A stretch of DNA of 8,291 nucleotides. Source: Rhodospirillales bacterium. Lineage in GTDB: Bacteria; Pseudomonadota; Alphaproteobacteria; MPNO01; UBA2964. The position numbers were made by a program, and so were the translations under genes. The stretch covers positions 5,533 to 13,823 of the forward strand of contig PBWY01000025.1 in assembly GCA_002727395.1 (NCBI GenBank). The letters are read 5' to 3'. Below are positions 1 through 5,720 of this stretch, piece by piece (position 1 is the first letter of the stretch; every line of letters starts with the position of its first letter). The notes under the pieces were generated by a model. The model did no database searches. It was not told the DNA's origin and saw only the letters and a list, made by a program, of their open reading frames with translations.

Positions 1-461
1 GGAGCTGCTGCGGTGCCTGCAGTACCCGAAGCTGTGTGAATGCTGAAAGCCTTCCCCATACGACGTTCATCTATCGAGGACATGAGTATTGAATAGTCAG
101 CTGGATGGAATACGGAATGTCCTAATCCTGCTAAGATGGCCAATAAAAGTATCATTTCATATGAAGAAGTTAGAGCCATTCCACCAATAGAAAATGTTTT
201 AACCAACAGACCTAAAATCAGGATCAATTTTGCTCCAAATCTATCGACAAGAAAGCCTATAGGAAGTTGAGCAATTGCTCCGGAGGCGTTTATTAAAGTA
301 ATAGTTAGGCCGAGGGCAGCGAAACTAATGCCGAGGTCCTGATGCATCAAATAAAATAGTGGGGGCAATACAAGCTGGGAATAGTGGCTCATAAAATGCC
401 CGGTGCAAATTAAACACAGAACCCTCGTGTCTCGTGAAAATGTTGAAGAGACTTTAGCCAA
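1..461 (-). CDS. MFS transporter, N-terminal part (3' end outside window)
   Basis: Integral inner-membrane transporter of the major facilitator superfamily; about 153 N-terminal residues are present and the rest lies beyond the left edge. A hydrophobic first helix begins near residue 15. The helix 2-3 loop carries the MFS signature A motif GFLVDRFGAK. A later segment reads GLGHSVFHPADYSILMSS, resembling the fosmidomycin-resistance-like MFS subgroup (family recognition from memory). The start chosen is TTG at 461-459: an in-frame stop lies six codons upstream, and AGGGGA sits about 6 nt before the TTG. The first ATG would be residue 24, inside helix 1, so it is less likely. The gene starts 15 bp after the stop of the half-permease gene and is probably the sixth gene of the minus-strand operon. 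The cargo is unknown; the context suggests uptake of the pathway substrate or export of a product. Confidence 0.85.
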   Translation of the reverse strand, partial: MAKVSSTFSRDTRVLCLICTGHFMSHYSQLVLPPLFYLMHQDLGISFAALGLTITLINASGAIAQLPIGFLVDRFGAKLILILGLLVKTFSIGGMALTSSYEMILLLAILAGLGHSVFHPADYSILMSSIDERRMGKAFSIHTASGTAGTAAA

Positions 462-476
462 GTAAATTCCCCTAAT

Positions 477-986
477 TTAAATGTTTAATATCTCAATGAT
501 TGTAGCTGCAAAAATACCCGCTAATGGCGGAAGCATAAAGGAAGAAGAAACTCTTAGCCCAACAAAATTTAAACCTAGAAAAGGGATTTCCCACGCAAGG
601 ATCCTATGGATTGCAAATACCTCCCATGAGGTTAAGAAAGCTGTAAGTTGAGGAATACCGACACCCAGTTTGATCATTGCTAGTGCAAGCGGGAATGCCA
701 CTACTCCTCCGGCAGGAACCAATATTCCTGCGAAAGAAGCTATTAAAATTCCTTTAATACCAGATTCAGACCCTAGCCATCCACTGATCAAATCACCCGG
801 CAAAAGCTCAGCAGCAAAACTAGCCATAAAAACCGCACATAATACTCTTGGTGCCATGGCAATAAGGTACCCTAAGCTTGTGTGCAGTCCCATTTCTGTT
901 GAACCGTCTTGTCGCCGATAACTCACTAAAATCAAAGCAAGAGCGCACATCCACATTGAAATGGCCACTAGGGTTAAGGTATTCAT
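477..986 (-). CDS. Half-size permease B, ArsP/YraQ (UPF0718)-like
   Basis: 169-residue hydrophobic membrane protein with about four or five predicted helices. The core (residues ~90-158) contains LVPAGGVVAFPLALAMIKLG, then TSWEVFAIHRILAWEIPFLG and a final LPPLAGIFAA helix. This core aligns position by position with the upstream permease (LTPGGPLTSFPVVIALYASG, TSWAMIGIQRIMVWELPLLG), so the two are paralogues. The pattern recalls the ArsP_1/UPF0718 permease family (COG0701), whose usual members are about 300-350 residues with two such halves, so each gene here looks like one half. The ATG at 986 overlaps the TGA of the upstream permease in an ATGA arrangement, and AGGA lies 6 nt before it, which indicates translational coupling. 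I infer a heteromeric transporter; the substrate is unknown. Family assignment is moderate; the paralogy is directly visible. Confidence 0.8.
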   Translation of the reverse strand: MNTLTLVAISMWMCALALILVSYRRQDGSTEMGLHTSLGYLIAMAPRVLCAVFMASFAAELLPGDLISGWLGSESGIKGILIASFAGILVPAGGVVAFPLALAMIKLGVGIPQLTAFLTSWEVFAIHRILAWEIPFLGLNFVGLRVSSSFMLPPLAGIFAATIIEILNI

Positions 987-1561
987 TTGAATTCCTGCGG
1001 CTTCGTCAATGTCAAGCGGATGGGCATGTAGAGCGATAATATTCCTGCAATAATTGGTAGCAGTAGACTTGCGCTAACTCTTATAAATGTAATATCGGGA
1101 CCCAAGAGCGGAAGTTCCCAGACCATTATTCTTTGTATTCCTATCATGGCCCAAGATGTGATGTATGCCACCAAGGCACCTTTATTTGCTCCTGAGGCAT
1201 ATAATGCAATTACGACTGGGAAAGAGGTTAAGGGACCGCCGGGAGTCAAGGATCCCGCAACTGTTGCAATAAAAACACTCTTAATGCCTGCTTTTTCTCC
1301 AATAAGACGAGAGATGACCTCTTGGGGTATAAGAATTTGAAGGAAGGCCGCAATAATGACTGCGGCTCCAACTCTAGGGCCGATAAAAGTTAGCAATTCC
1401 AATGCGTCTATAATTGCACGCTCGTATGAAGAGGGTCCTTTTAGATGGTAAACAGTTAAACCCGATCCTATAGCTAAGAGAGCAAAAATTATTAAAGAGG
1501 GACCAAAAGATTTTTTGAGAATTTTCAGATACTTATCTTTAATGCCTTGCTGATCAGCCAT
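983..1561 (-). CDS. Half-size permease A, ArsP/YraQ (UPF0718)-like
   Basis: 192-residue membrane protein. A basic N-terminal tail (about residues 8-17, KDKYLKILKK) precedes a first helix at ~21-39. A second hydrophobic segment follows near 52-78, then the conserved core SLTPGGPLTSFPVVIALY at ~104-121, YITSWAMIGIQRIMVWELPLLG at ~133-154, and a last helix at ~163-179. It is the longer of two tandem paralogous half-permeases and has the N-terminal helix that its partner shows differently. It starts 21 bp after the stop of the cyclodeaminase-family gene. The ATG at 1561 has no convincing Shine-Dalgarno, so reinitiation after the upstream gene is plausible. Its stop overlaps the next start by ATGA. 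The proposed role is one subunit of a two-part permease acting with the pathway genes upstream; ArsP-like arsenical export is not implied, since no conserved cysteine pair is seen. Confidence 0.8.
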   Translation of the reverse strand: MADQQGIKDKYLKILKKSFGPSLIIFALLAIGSGLTVYHLKGPSSYERAIIDALELLTFIGPRVGAAVIIAAFLQILIPQEVISRLIGEKAGIKSVFIATVAGSLTPGGPLTSFPVVIALYASGANKGALVAYITSWAMIGIQRIMVWELPLLGPDITFIRVSASLLLPIIAGILSLYMPIRLTLTKPQEFK

Positions 1562-1582
1562 AAGAATTTAACTTAAGGCCCA

Positions 1583-2656
1583 TTAAGGGTGGACGTCCTC
1601 TGTAAACCAATCTGTTGGTAATTCATGACCTAGGCCTGCTTTTTTAGCTTTACGGTAGGCAAGGCCAGATGCGGCGGCGAACTGGAGTCCCAGTCCCATA
1701 TCATTAATGAATACCGTTGATTCCTTATCATTTTTTCTACCCTCAACGTCCCCAACAATCATTTCAGGTAGTCGTGGGCATGAATCAAAATTAAAAGTGG
1801 GATTAACTGCCCACCCCTTACCCGATCGGCGGTCAGGCGGTGTTAAATTTTCTGCAGTAACAGTGTCTGGTTGCCGTTGGCCATAATGCAAGCCTACTCG
1901 ATCGACTTTACGTAAGGCTGCTTCCTCAATCTCTGGCATTTTTATGGAACTTATATGTATGCCGGGGCGAACCCATTTTTCAAAAAAAATAGCGTCTATA
2001 CTATTTGACGAACACATCACTATATCCACATCAGAAACAACAGCTTCTACATTGGAAACTGGAGCCACCTCACAATCTAAAATGTCACTCATTTCTTGCG
2101 CAAAATTTACACGATTTTTTTCATTTGGGCTGAACACTTTGATTGCTTTTATTTCGCGTACGGCGCAGGCCGCCATTAATTGAGTTCCAGCCTGCCACCC
2201 GGAGCCGAGTATACCGATAGTCTCGGCGTTCTTCCTGGCCATATATTTTATTCCGAGGCCATTGGTAGCGCCAACACGGGTACGTTGCACGACACCATCT
2301 GGCATGATTGCTAAAGGCTCCCCGGTATTTGTACTAAATAATAATACAAGACCTACCCACCGATTGTTAGGTGCCGCTGGCACTTTTACACGGCGCATTG
2401 ATCCCTCTATCGTTGGCCAAGTGACGATATCAGAATTTAGTCTTACAGCGCTAACACCTTGATTAGGTATAACGCCATCCATAGTTTTGAAACCGTATAC
2501 CGCATCGTCTCTCTCAGTCGGGGTTAAGCAATCCGAGCGTCGCCTAGTTACTGCTGTACCCGAATGGAGCCCACGATAAGCATCCTCTAAAATTTCCAGA
2601 CATTCAGGCATTGTAAGTACTTGGTTGACATCTTCATTGGATAAAATGAGGGTCAT
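1583..2656 (-). CDS. Ornithine cyclodeaminase/mu-crystallin family protein
   Basis: Cytosolic NAD(P)-dependent enzyme of the ornithine cyclodeaminase/mu-crystallin superfamily, 357 residues (family usually about 310-360). The N-terminal substrate domain holds GVSAVRLNSD (~67-76) and the family loop VVQRTRVGATNGLGIKYMA (~122-140), whose R125 matches the carboxylate-binding arginine. The Rossmann dinucleotide fold begins at GILGSGWQAG (148-157), followed by KVFSPN and the second-site motif VSDVDIVMCSSNS (~207-219). The segment where true ornithine cyclodeaminase has a GGD-type catalytic aspartate reads HISSIKMPE here, so cyclodeaminase activity is doubtful; a ketimine or imino-acid reductase or amino-acid dehydrogenase role is more likely. 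The start chosen is ATG 2656, with GGAG 6 nt upstream. A TTG seven codons earlier (2677) is in frame but lies over a possible hairpin and adds residues before the usual family start. Third gene of the operon. Confidence 0.88.
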   Translation of the reverse strand: MTLILSNEDVNQVLTMPECLEILEDAYRGLHSGTAVTRRRSDCLTPTERDDAVYGFKTMDGVIPNQGVSAVRLNSDIVTWPTIEGSMRRVKVPAAPNNRWVGLVLLFSTNTGEPLAIMPDGVVQRTRVGATNGLGIKYMARKNAETIGILGSGWQAGTQLMAACAVREIKAIKVFSPNEKNRVNFAQEMSDILDCEVAPVSNVEAVVSDVDIVMCSSNSIDAIFFEKWVRPGIHISSIKMPEIEEAALRKVDRVGLHYGQRQPDTVTAENLTPPDRRSGKGWAVNPTFNFDSCPRLPEMIVGDVEGRKNDKESTVFINDMGLGLQFAAASGLAYRKAKKAGLGHELPTDWFTEDVHP

Positions 2657-2662
2657 AGTATT

Positions 2663-2684
2663 CTCCATCCACCGCAAAGTGGAG
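2663..2684 (-). promoter_or_regulatory. Possible hairpin covering the RBS of the cyclodeaminase-family gene
   Basis: On the minus strand CTCCAC lies 6 nt before GTGGATGGAG, giving two mutually exclusive pairings. In one, TCCAC pairs with GTGGA (2668-2683), leaving the Shine-Dalgarno GGAG free. In the other, CTCCA pairs with TGGAG (2663-2684), hiding it. The arms are only 5 bp, so this is a weak suggestion of translational control and may be chance. Confidence 0.25.
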
Positions 2685-2701
2685 ACGTCGTCGTTTATTA
2701 G

Positions 2702-2734
2702 TGACTTAAAAGTTGATGCTAGCCTTTTAAGTCA
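2702..2734. repeat. Perfect 11-bp inverted repeat upstream of the cyclodeaminase-family gene
   Basis: TGACTTAAAAG (2702-2712) and CTTTTAAGTCA (2724-2734) are perfect reverse complements separated by 11 nt. The repeat lies in the 133-bp gap between the second cupin and the cyclodeaminase-family gene, centred about 62 bp before the ATG at 2656. The stem is AT-rich and no T-tract follows on the minus strand, so a classical Rho-independent terminator is unlikely. On the minus strand the distal arm forms TTGACT, a possible -35 box, but I see no good -10 element 17 bp on. It may be an operator, an mRNA processing site or a stability hairpin. Confidence 0.6.
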
Positions 2735-2789
2735 AATTGCCAATACCCCATATTTTTAACACTGGGTAAAGTAAAAATCTTTTCAATTA

Positions 2790-3383
2790 TTAGGCTCTTA
2801 ACCCATATTTTTTTAATAAAGCAATGGGGTCTTCACCCTCTACATAACCCTCGTAAGGTTCTAGCTGTTCATACCATGCAGCACCCATGGCCTTAAGAAC
2901 GCGGTTATGAATAGAAATAATTCTCGCCTGATTATTCGGGTCACTATTAAAATGTTTATGAGCCACATATGGCGGGATATAAACAAAATCACCACGCTTC
3001 CATTCAAATTTTTTCGGCTCTTCTTCCCATTCCCAAGTGAATTTTATATCAACTGAAAAATTTACATCCCAGTGCAAATCATATCCTTCGCCCTCTGCGA
3101 CGAAAAAGACCTCTTCTGCCAGATGACGATGTTTACCTGACGCCATGCCACCCGGAATAAATTGCATATAAATATCTACACAATTTTCAACAGTATTCAT
3201 TTTTTCATGGATCATATGTTTGAGAATTCCGTGAGGGGAATTTTCAAAAGGCATGTCTGCAGCTTTAACAACCTTTAGTTTATTTGAATAATAGTCTTCT
3301 ACATAAGCGGCAGTTTCCGCCAGGTTTTCACTATAAAAGTTACAAGTTTTGTCGCCTGTTATTATTGATTCTCGCTCGTCCAA
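2790..3383 (-). CDS. Cupin protein with complete 3-His-1-Glu metal site
   Basis: Single-domain cupin of 197 residues, presumably a cytosolic metal-dependent enzyme (dioxygenase or isomerase type). Cupin motif 1 is KHRHLAEEVFFVAEGEG, giving H85, H87 and E91. Motif 2 is GDFVYIPPYVAHKHFN (131-146), giving the third histidine H142, with the usual PxG turn replaced by PPY. An insertion rich in W, E and K (~105-128) separates the two motifs. About 75 residues precede the barrel and about 45 follow it. The start is TTG at 3383, since GGGAG lies 7 nt upstream and an in-frame TGA lies a few codons further up; no ATG fits. It follows the other cupin by 37 bp and resembles it in motif spacing: both have H142, H144 and N146. 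Substrate unknown. Confidence 0.83.
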   Translation of the reverse strand: MDERESIITGDKTCNFYSENLAETAAYVEDYYSNKLKVVKAADMPFENSPHGILKHMIHEKMNTVENCVDIYMQFIPGGMASGKHRHLAEEVFFVAEGEGYDLHWDVNFSVDIKFTWEWEEEPKKFEWKRGDFVYIPPYVAHKHFNSDPNNQARIISIHNRVLKAMGAAWYEQLEPYEGYVEGEDPIALLKKYGLRA

Positions 3384-3420
3384 CTTCTCTCTCCCTAAAC
3401 TTTTAATTCATACTTATTTC

Positions 3421-4008
3421 TTAGTAGTCGGCTGGTGGTGCATAATCTTCCTGTCCAGGTTGCACATCAGTAGGAGGCATTTTCACGTTTTTTTGAAACA
3501 CCATATGCATAAAGAGGAATAATGGCTTTGCCTTCATGACGAGCACGATATATTCCTCATCGGGGCTGGAATTAAAGTGCTGATGAACACAGCCATTCTC
3601 TACGATCATTACATCCCCAGCCTCGGAATCTATCCGCTCACCATCATGGACATCGTATCCCTCGCCTCTCAGTACGTAAAATACGGCGCTATTCATATGT
3701 CCGTGCCGTTGTCCATATCCACCGGGAGCAAACGATCCTAAATGTGTTTCTATAGATTGGGCTATTTCCATTCTTTGAGGGTTCACCATAGGTTTATCGA
3801 AAAATTGAGGGCCACCGGTCCACTTATAATCGTGTACGCTATATACTCTCTGTTTTTCATATAACCCTTGTTGCATTTCTCCGTAGGTACCTTCCAGAGC
3901 TCTAACAAAAGTTCTTTTCTTTACCCAACGGTCCCAAACAACCTCTGGTTGATTGTGTCCCACTCCAACATTTTCTGGGGTCGTTTCTTCCCTGCTACTT
4001 TCGGCCAT
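3421..4008 (-). CDS. GDO-like cupin protein (three-His site), first gene of operon
   Basis: Single-domain cupin of 195 residues. Motif 1 reads QRHGHMNSAVFYVLRGEG, giving H102 and H104 but alanine (A108) where classical cupins have the metal-binding glutamate. This HxH-x3-A pattern, followed by a GYDVHDGER-like strand, is what I know from the N-terminal cupin of gentisate/salicylate 1,2-dioxygenases, which bind Fe(II) with three histidines. Motif 2 is GDVMIVENGCVHQHFN (131-146), supplying H142. The family bicupins are about 350-400 residues; here two half-size cupins lie side by side, so they could form a heteromeric equivalent (inference). The start ATG has AGGA 7 nt upstream. It is the promoter-proximal gene of the minus-strand operon, about 38 nt below the predicted transcription start. 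An alternative is a non-enzymatic or isomerase cupin. Confidence 0.83.
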   Translation of the reverse strand: MAESSREETTPENVGVGHNQPEVVWDRWVKKRTFVRALEGTYGEMQQGLYEKQRVYSVHDYKWTGGPQFFDKPMVNPQRMEIAQSIETHLGSFAPGGYGQRHGHMNSAVFYVLRGEGYDVHDGERIDSEAGDVMIVENGCVHQHFNSSPDEEYIVLVMKAKPLFLFMHMVFQKNVKMPPTDVQPGQEDYAPPADY

Positions 4009-4052
4009 TTATTAATCCTTTGCTTAAAGCCCAGATAATCTCATCTTTTTAT

Positions 4053-4081
4053 GGTATATGATGGACCTAATTGAGTGTCAA
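4053..4081 (-). promoter_or_regulatory. Predicted sigma70-type promoter of the minus-strand operon
   Basis: On the minus strand a consensus -35 box TTGACA (4081-4076) is followed after exactly 17 bp by TATACC (4058-4053), a 4 of 6 match to the -10 box. Transcription would begin near 4046, leaving a leader of about 38 nt with AGGA just before the cupin ATG at 4008. Confidence 0.6.
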
Positions 4082-4098
4082 GGATCAGAGCCAAAGTA

Positions 4099-4118
4099 GA
4101 TTTTGAATAGTCAAAATC
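4099..4118. promoter_or_regulatory. Perfect 8-4-8 inverted repeat, likely activator site
   Basis: GATTTTGA and TCAAAATC are perfect reverse complements around a 4-nt centre ATAG. The centre lies about 62 bp upstream of the predicted minus-strand transcription start, a typical distance for an activator dimer. It resembles no consensus I can name; the FNR site has a 6-nt gap between TTGA and TCAA, not 4. The function is inferred from symmetry and position only. Confidence 0.45.
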
Positions 4119-4296
4119 AATATTGGGTAAAGCATTTTGTTTGTTAATCGTAAAAGATTATTTACTAAATTTGATACCAAGTTGTTTTAAAATACGTATC
4201 ACAATATGATCGCTTTGCTTGCGCGCAATCTGACTCTGAGGTAAGTAGGCTGAAGTTTATAAATTCTTATTAAAGACATGACAGATAACCGTATTT

Positions 4297-4326
4297 TTGA
4301 ATTACTAGGAATCGACCTAGTATAAA
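4297..4326 (+). promoter_or_regulatory. Predicted promoter of the Mo-hydroxylase operon
   Basis: TTGAAT (4297-4302) and TATAAA (4321-4326) are separated by 18 bp and lie 21 bp before the start codon of the FAD subunit. The spacer is filled by the inverted repeat at 4303-4322. A ribosome binding site AGAGG (4337-4341) follows 5 nt before the ATG at 4347. The leader would be short, about 14 nt. Confidence 0.45.
4303..4322. promoter_or_regulatory. Perfect 7-6-7 inverted repeat in the promoter spacer
   Basis: TACTAGG (4303-4309) and CCTAGTA (4316-4322) are perfect reverse complements around a 6-nt centre. They lie between the predicted -35 and -10 boxes of the plus-strand promoter. An operator in this place fits either a repressor that blocks RNA polymerase or a MerR-type spacer-distorting activator. 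The spacer here is 18 bp, slightly below the 19-20 bp usual for MerR promoters. Confidence 0.45.
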
Positions 4327-4346
4327 TTTTAAACAAAGAGGCAGGG

Positions 4347-5216
4347 ATGAAACCACCACCCTTTTCTTATCATGACCCCGGAACCGTTGGGGAAGTTATC
4401 AATCTTCTTAAAACACTGGAAAATCCAAAATTACTGGCAGGTGGACAGTCTTTAATGCCAATGCTCAACATGAGATACGTGATGCCAGATAATATTATCG
4501 ACCTAAATAAAGTTGATGGGCTGTCTTATATTGAAGAAAATAATACAGGAATTAACATCGGAGGGATGACACTCCAGAGGGACCTTGAATTCTCAGATTT
4601 GATTAAGAAAAAATGTCCACTTATGAATGATGCACTGCAACAAGTTGGGCATCGGCAAACCAGAAATCGGGGAACAATTGGCGGTTCACTCTCTCACCTA
4701 GACCCAGCTGCAGAATTGCCGGCAGTATGTGCCGCACATGATGCAGTTATTGTTTTGCAAGGTCCCAAAGGTGAACGAGAAATACCGTTTTCAGATTTTC
4801 CAATTGCTTATATGACACCAGCAACAGAGATCGATGAACTTCTCACTGGTGTCAAGATTACTTCTTGGAAGGATGGGCATGGTTACGCTTTTATTGAATT
4901 TGCAAGAAGACATGGTGACTTTGCTATAACTTCTGCTGCCGCATTATTGGAGGTTGATGGCGCCGGCGCTATTACCCGCGCTTCTTTAACTGTAGGAGGC
5001 GTAGGGGCTGCACCAGTGCGAATGAATGAAATTGAAGAATCCCTCATTGGACAATCAGGTGATGAAGATAAGTTTCGTGAATTATGTGAGGCTTGTCGGG
5101 AAATTGACGCTCTTGGAGACGTCTATGCTTCTTCCGAGTATCGACAGCATTTGGCAACGGTGATGAGCCGTAGAGCCTTAGTTAAGGCCTACGCTCGGGC
5201 CAATCGTAAAGGGTAG
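4347..5216 (+). CDS. Mo-hydroxylase FAD-binding medium subunit (CoxM-like)
   Basis: 289-residue FAD subunit of a heterotrimeric molybdenum hydroxylase (CO dehydrogenase/xanthine dehydrogenase family); it passes electrons from the 2Fe-2S centres to an acceptor. The N-terminal FAD domain has the diphosphate-binding motif AGGQS at 31-35 and the second FAD motif TIGGS at 110-114, inside RNRGTIGGSLSHLDPAAELP. The C-terminal third (~180-285, with FIEFARRHGDFAITSAAALL and SLTVGGVGAAPVR) matches the CO dehydrogenase flavoprotein C-terminal domain. Length is normal (about 280-295). The ATG at 4347 has AGAGG 5 nt upstream. It is the first gene of the M-S-L operon, 9 bp before the 2Fe-2S subunit. The substrate cannot be deduced from this subunit. 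Confidence 0.93.
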   Translation: MKPPPFSYHDPGTVGEVINLLKTLENPKLLAGGQSLMPMLNMRYVMPDNIIDLNKVDGLSYIEENNTGINIGGMTLQRDLEFSDLIKKKCPLMNDALQQVGHRQTRNRGTIGGSLSHLDPAAELPAVCAAHDAVIVLQGPKGEREIPFSDFPIAYMTPATEIDELLTGVKITSWKDGHGYAFIEFARRHGDFAITSAAALLEVDGAGAITRASLTVGGVGAAPVRMNEIEESLIGQSGDEDKFRELCEACREIDALGDVYASSEYRQHLATVMSRRALVKAYARANRKG

Positions 5217-5225
5217 GAAAAACTG

Positions 5226-5717
5226 ATGGGTGAGACTAGGAAAATTTCATTGACGGTTAATGGCAAGTCTTATGAAGAAGAGGTAGAAGTACGTTTTCAC
5301 TTGGCGGATTTTCTACGTCAGAAACTGGGCCTTACTGGGACACACCTTGGCTGTGAGCACGGTGTCTGCGGCGCCTGCACTATTTTAATGAATGGCAAAA
5401 GTGTTCGCTCATGTTTAATGCTTGCTGTTCAGGCTGACGGCCAAGAACTTACAACTATAGAGGGTATTGCTCCATCTGAGGACGAAATGCACCCTCTACA
5501 AGAGGCTTTTCGTGATAATCATGGCTTGCAATGTGGATTTTGTACTCCAGGGATGCTGACGACATTACTTGAGTTCTTGGAAGATAATCCAGATCCTTCA
5601 GAAGAGGAAGTTCGTATTGCGATTAGTGGAAACTTATGTCGTTGTACCGGCTATCAGGGAATTGTGGCTGCTGCTCTTGATGCGGCGCAGCGTTTACGTG
5701 ACGCCAAAGGCGTTTAA
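5226..5717 (+). CDS. Mo-hydroxylase 2Fe-2S small subunit (CoxS-like)
   Basis: 163-residue iron-sulfur subunit that carries electrons from the molybdenum centre to FAD. The N-terminal plant-type ferredoxin domain has its four cluster cysteines at C43, C48, C51 and C63 (GCEHGVCGAC, then a later C). The C-terminal helical domain has C103 and C106 (QCGFCTPGM) and C138 and C140 (GNLCRCTGY). All eight ligands are present, so both clusters should form. Length is normal (about 155-170). The start ATG at 5226 has AGGA 7 nt before it, overlapping the stop of the FAD-subunit gene. The stop TAA is followed by only one codon (TTC) before the GTG of the large subunit, in the same frame. A small hairpin, ACGCC-AAA-GGCGT (5701-5713), lies at this junction. 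Confidence 0.95.
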   Translation: MGETRKISLTVNGKSYEEEVEVRFHLADFLRQKLGLTGTHLGCEHGVCGACTILMNGKSVRSCLMLAVQADGQELTTIEGIAPSEDEMHPLQEAFRDNHGLQCGFCTPGMLTTLLEFLEDNPDPSEEEVRIAISGNLCRCTGYQGIVAAALDAAQRLRDAKGV

Positions 5718-5720
5718 TTC

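Larger units (their letters stand above)
4009..4346. other. Divergent intergenic control region
   Basis: 338 bp, AT-rich, between the cupin gene (minus) and the FAD-subunit gene (plus). No open reading frame of note was seen. It holds a predicted promoter for each direction and two perfect inverted repeats (4099-4118 and 4303-4322). The middle (about 4120-4290) contains only short palindromes such as ATACGTAT and TTGCGCGCAA (4219-4228) that could be chance. The layout suggests the two operons are co-regulated by a factor encoded elsewhere. Confidence 0.7.

Noticed and set aside
670..921. Plus-strand open frame opposite the half-permease gene
   Set aside because: It is antisense to a clear membrane protein gene and has no recognisable domain or start signal; the same holds for antisense frames at 1146-1340, 1944-2183, 2262-2462, 5950-6264 and 7205-7474.
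2702..2734. Rho-independent terminator after the cupin genes
   Set aside because: The stem is AT-rich and no T-tract follows on the minus strand.
2763..4132. Shared 9-mer TGGGTAAAG at 2763-2771 and 4124-4132 in two non-coding gaps
   Set aside because: A 9-base match without symmetry or matching context is near chance level in AT-rich DNA.
4219..4228. Palindrome TTGCGCGCAA in the divergent region
   Set aside because: A 10-base palindrome is not rare in a few hundred bases, and it has no clear position relative to either promoter.
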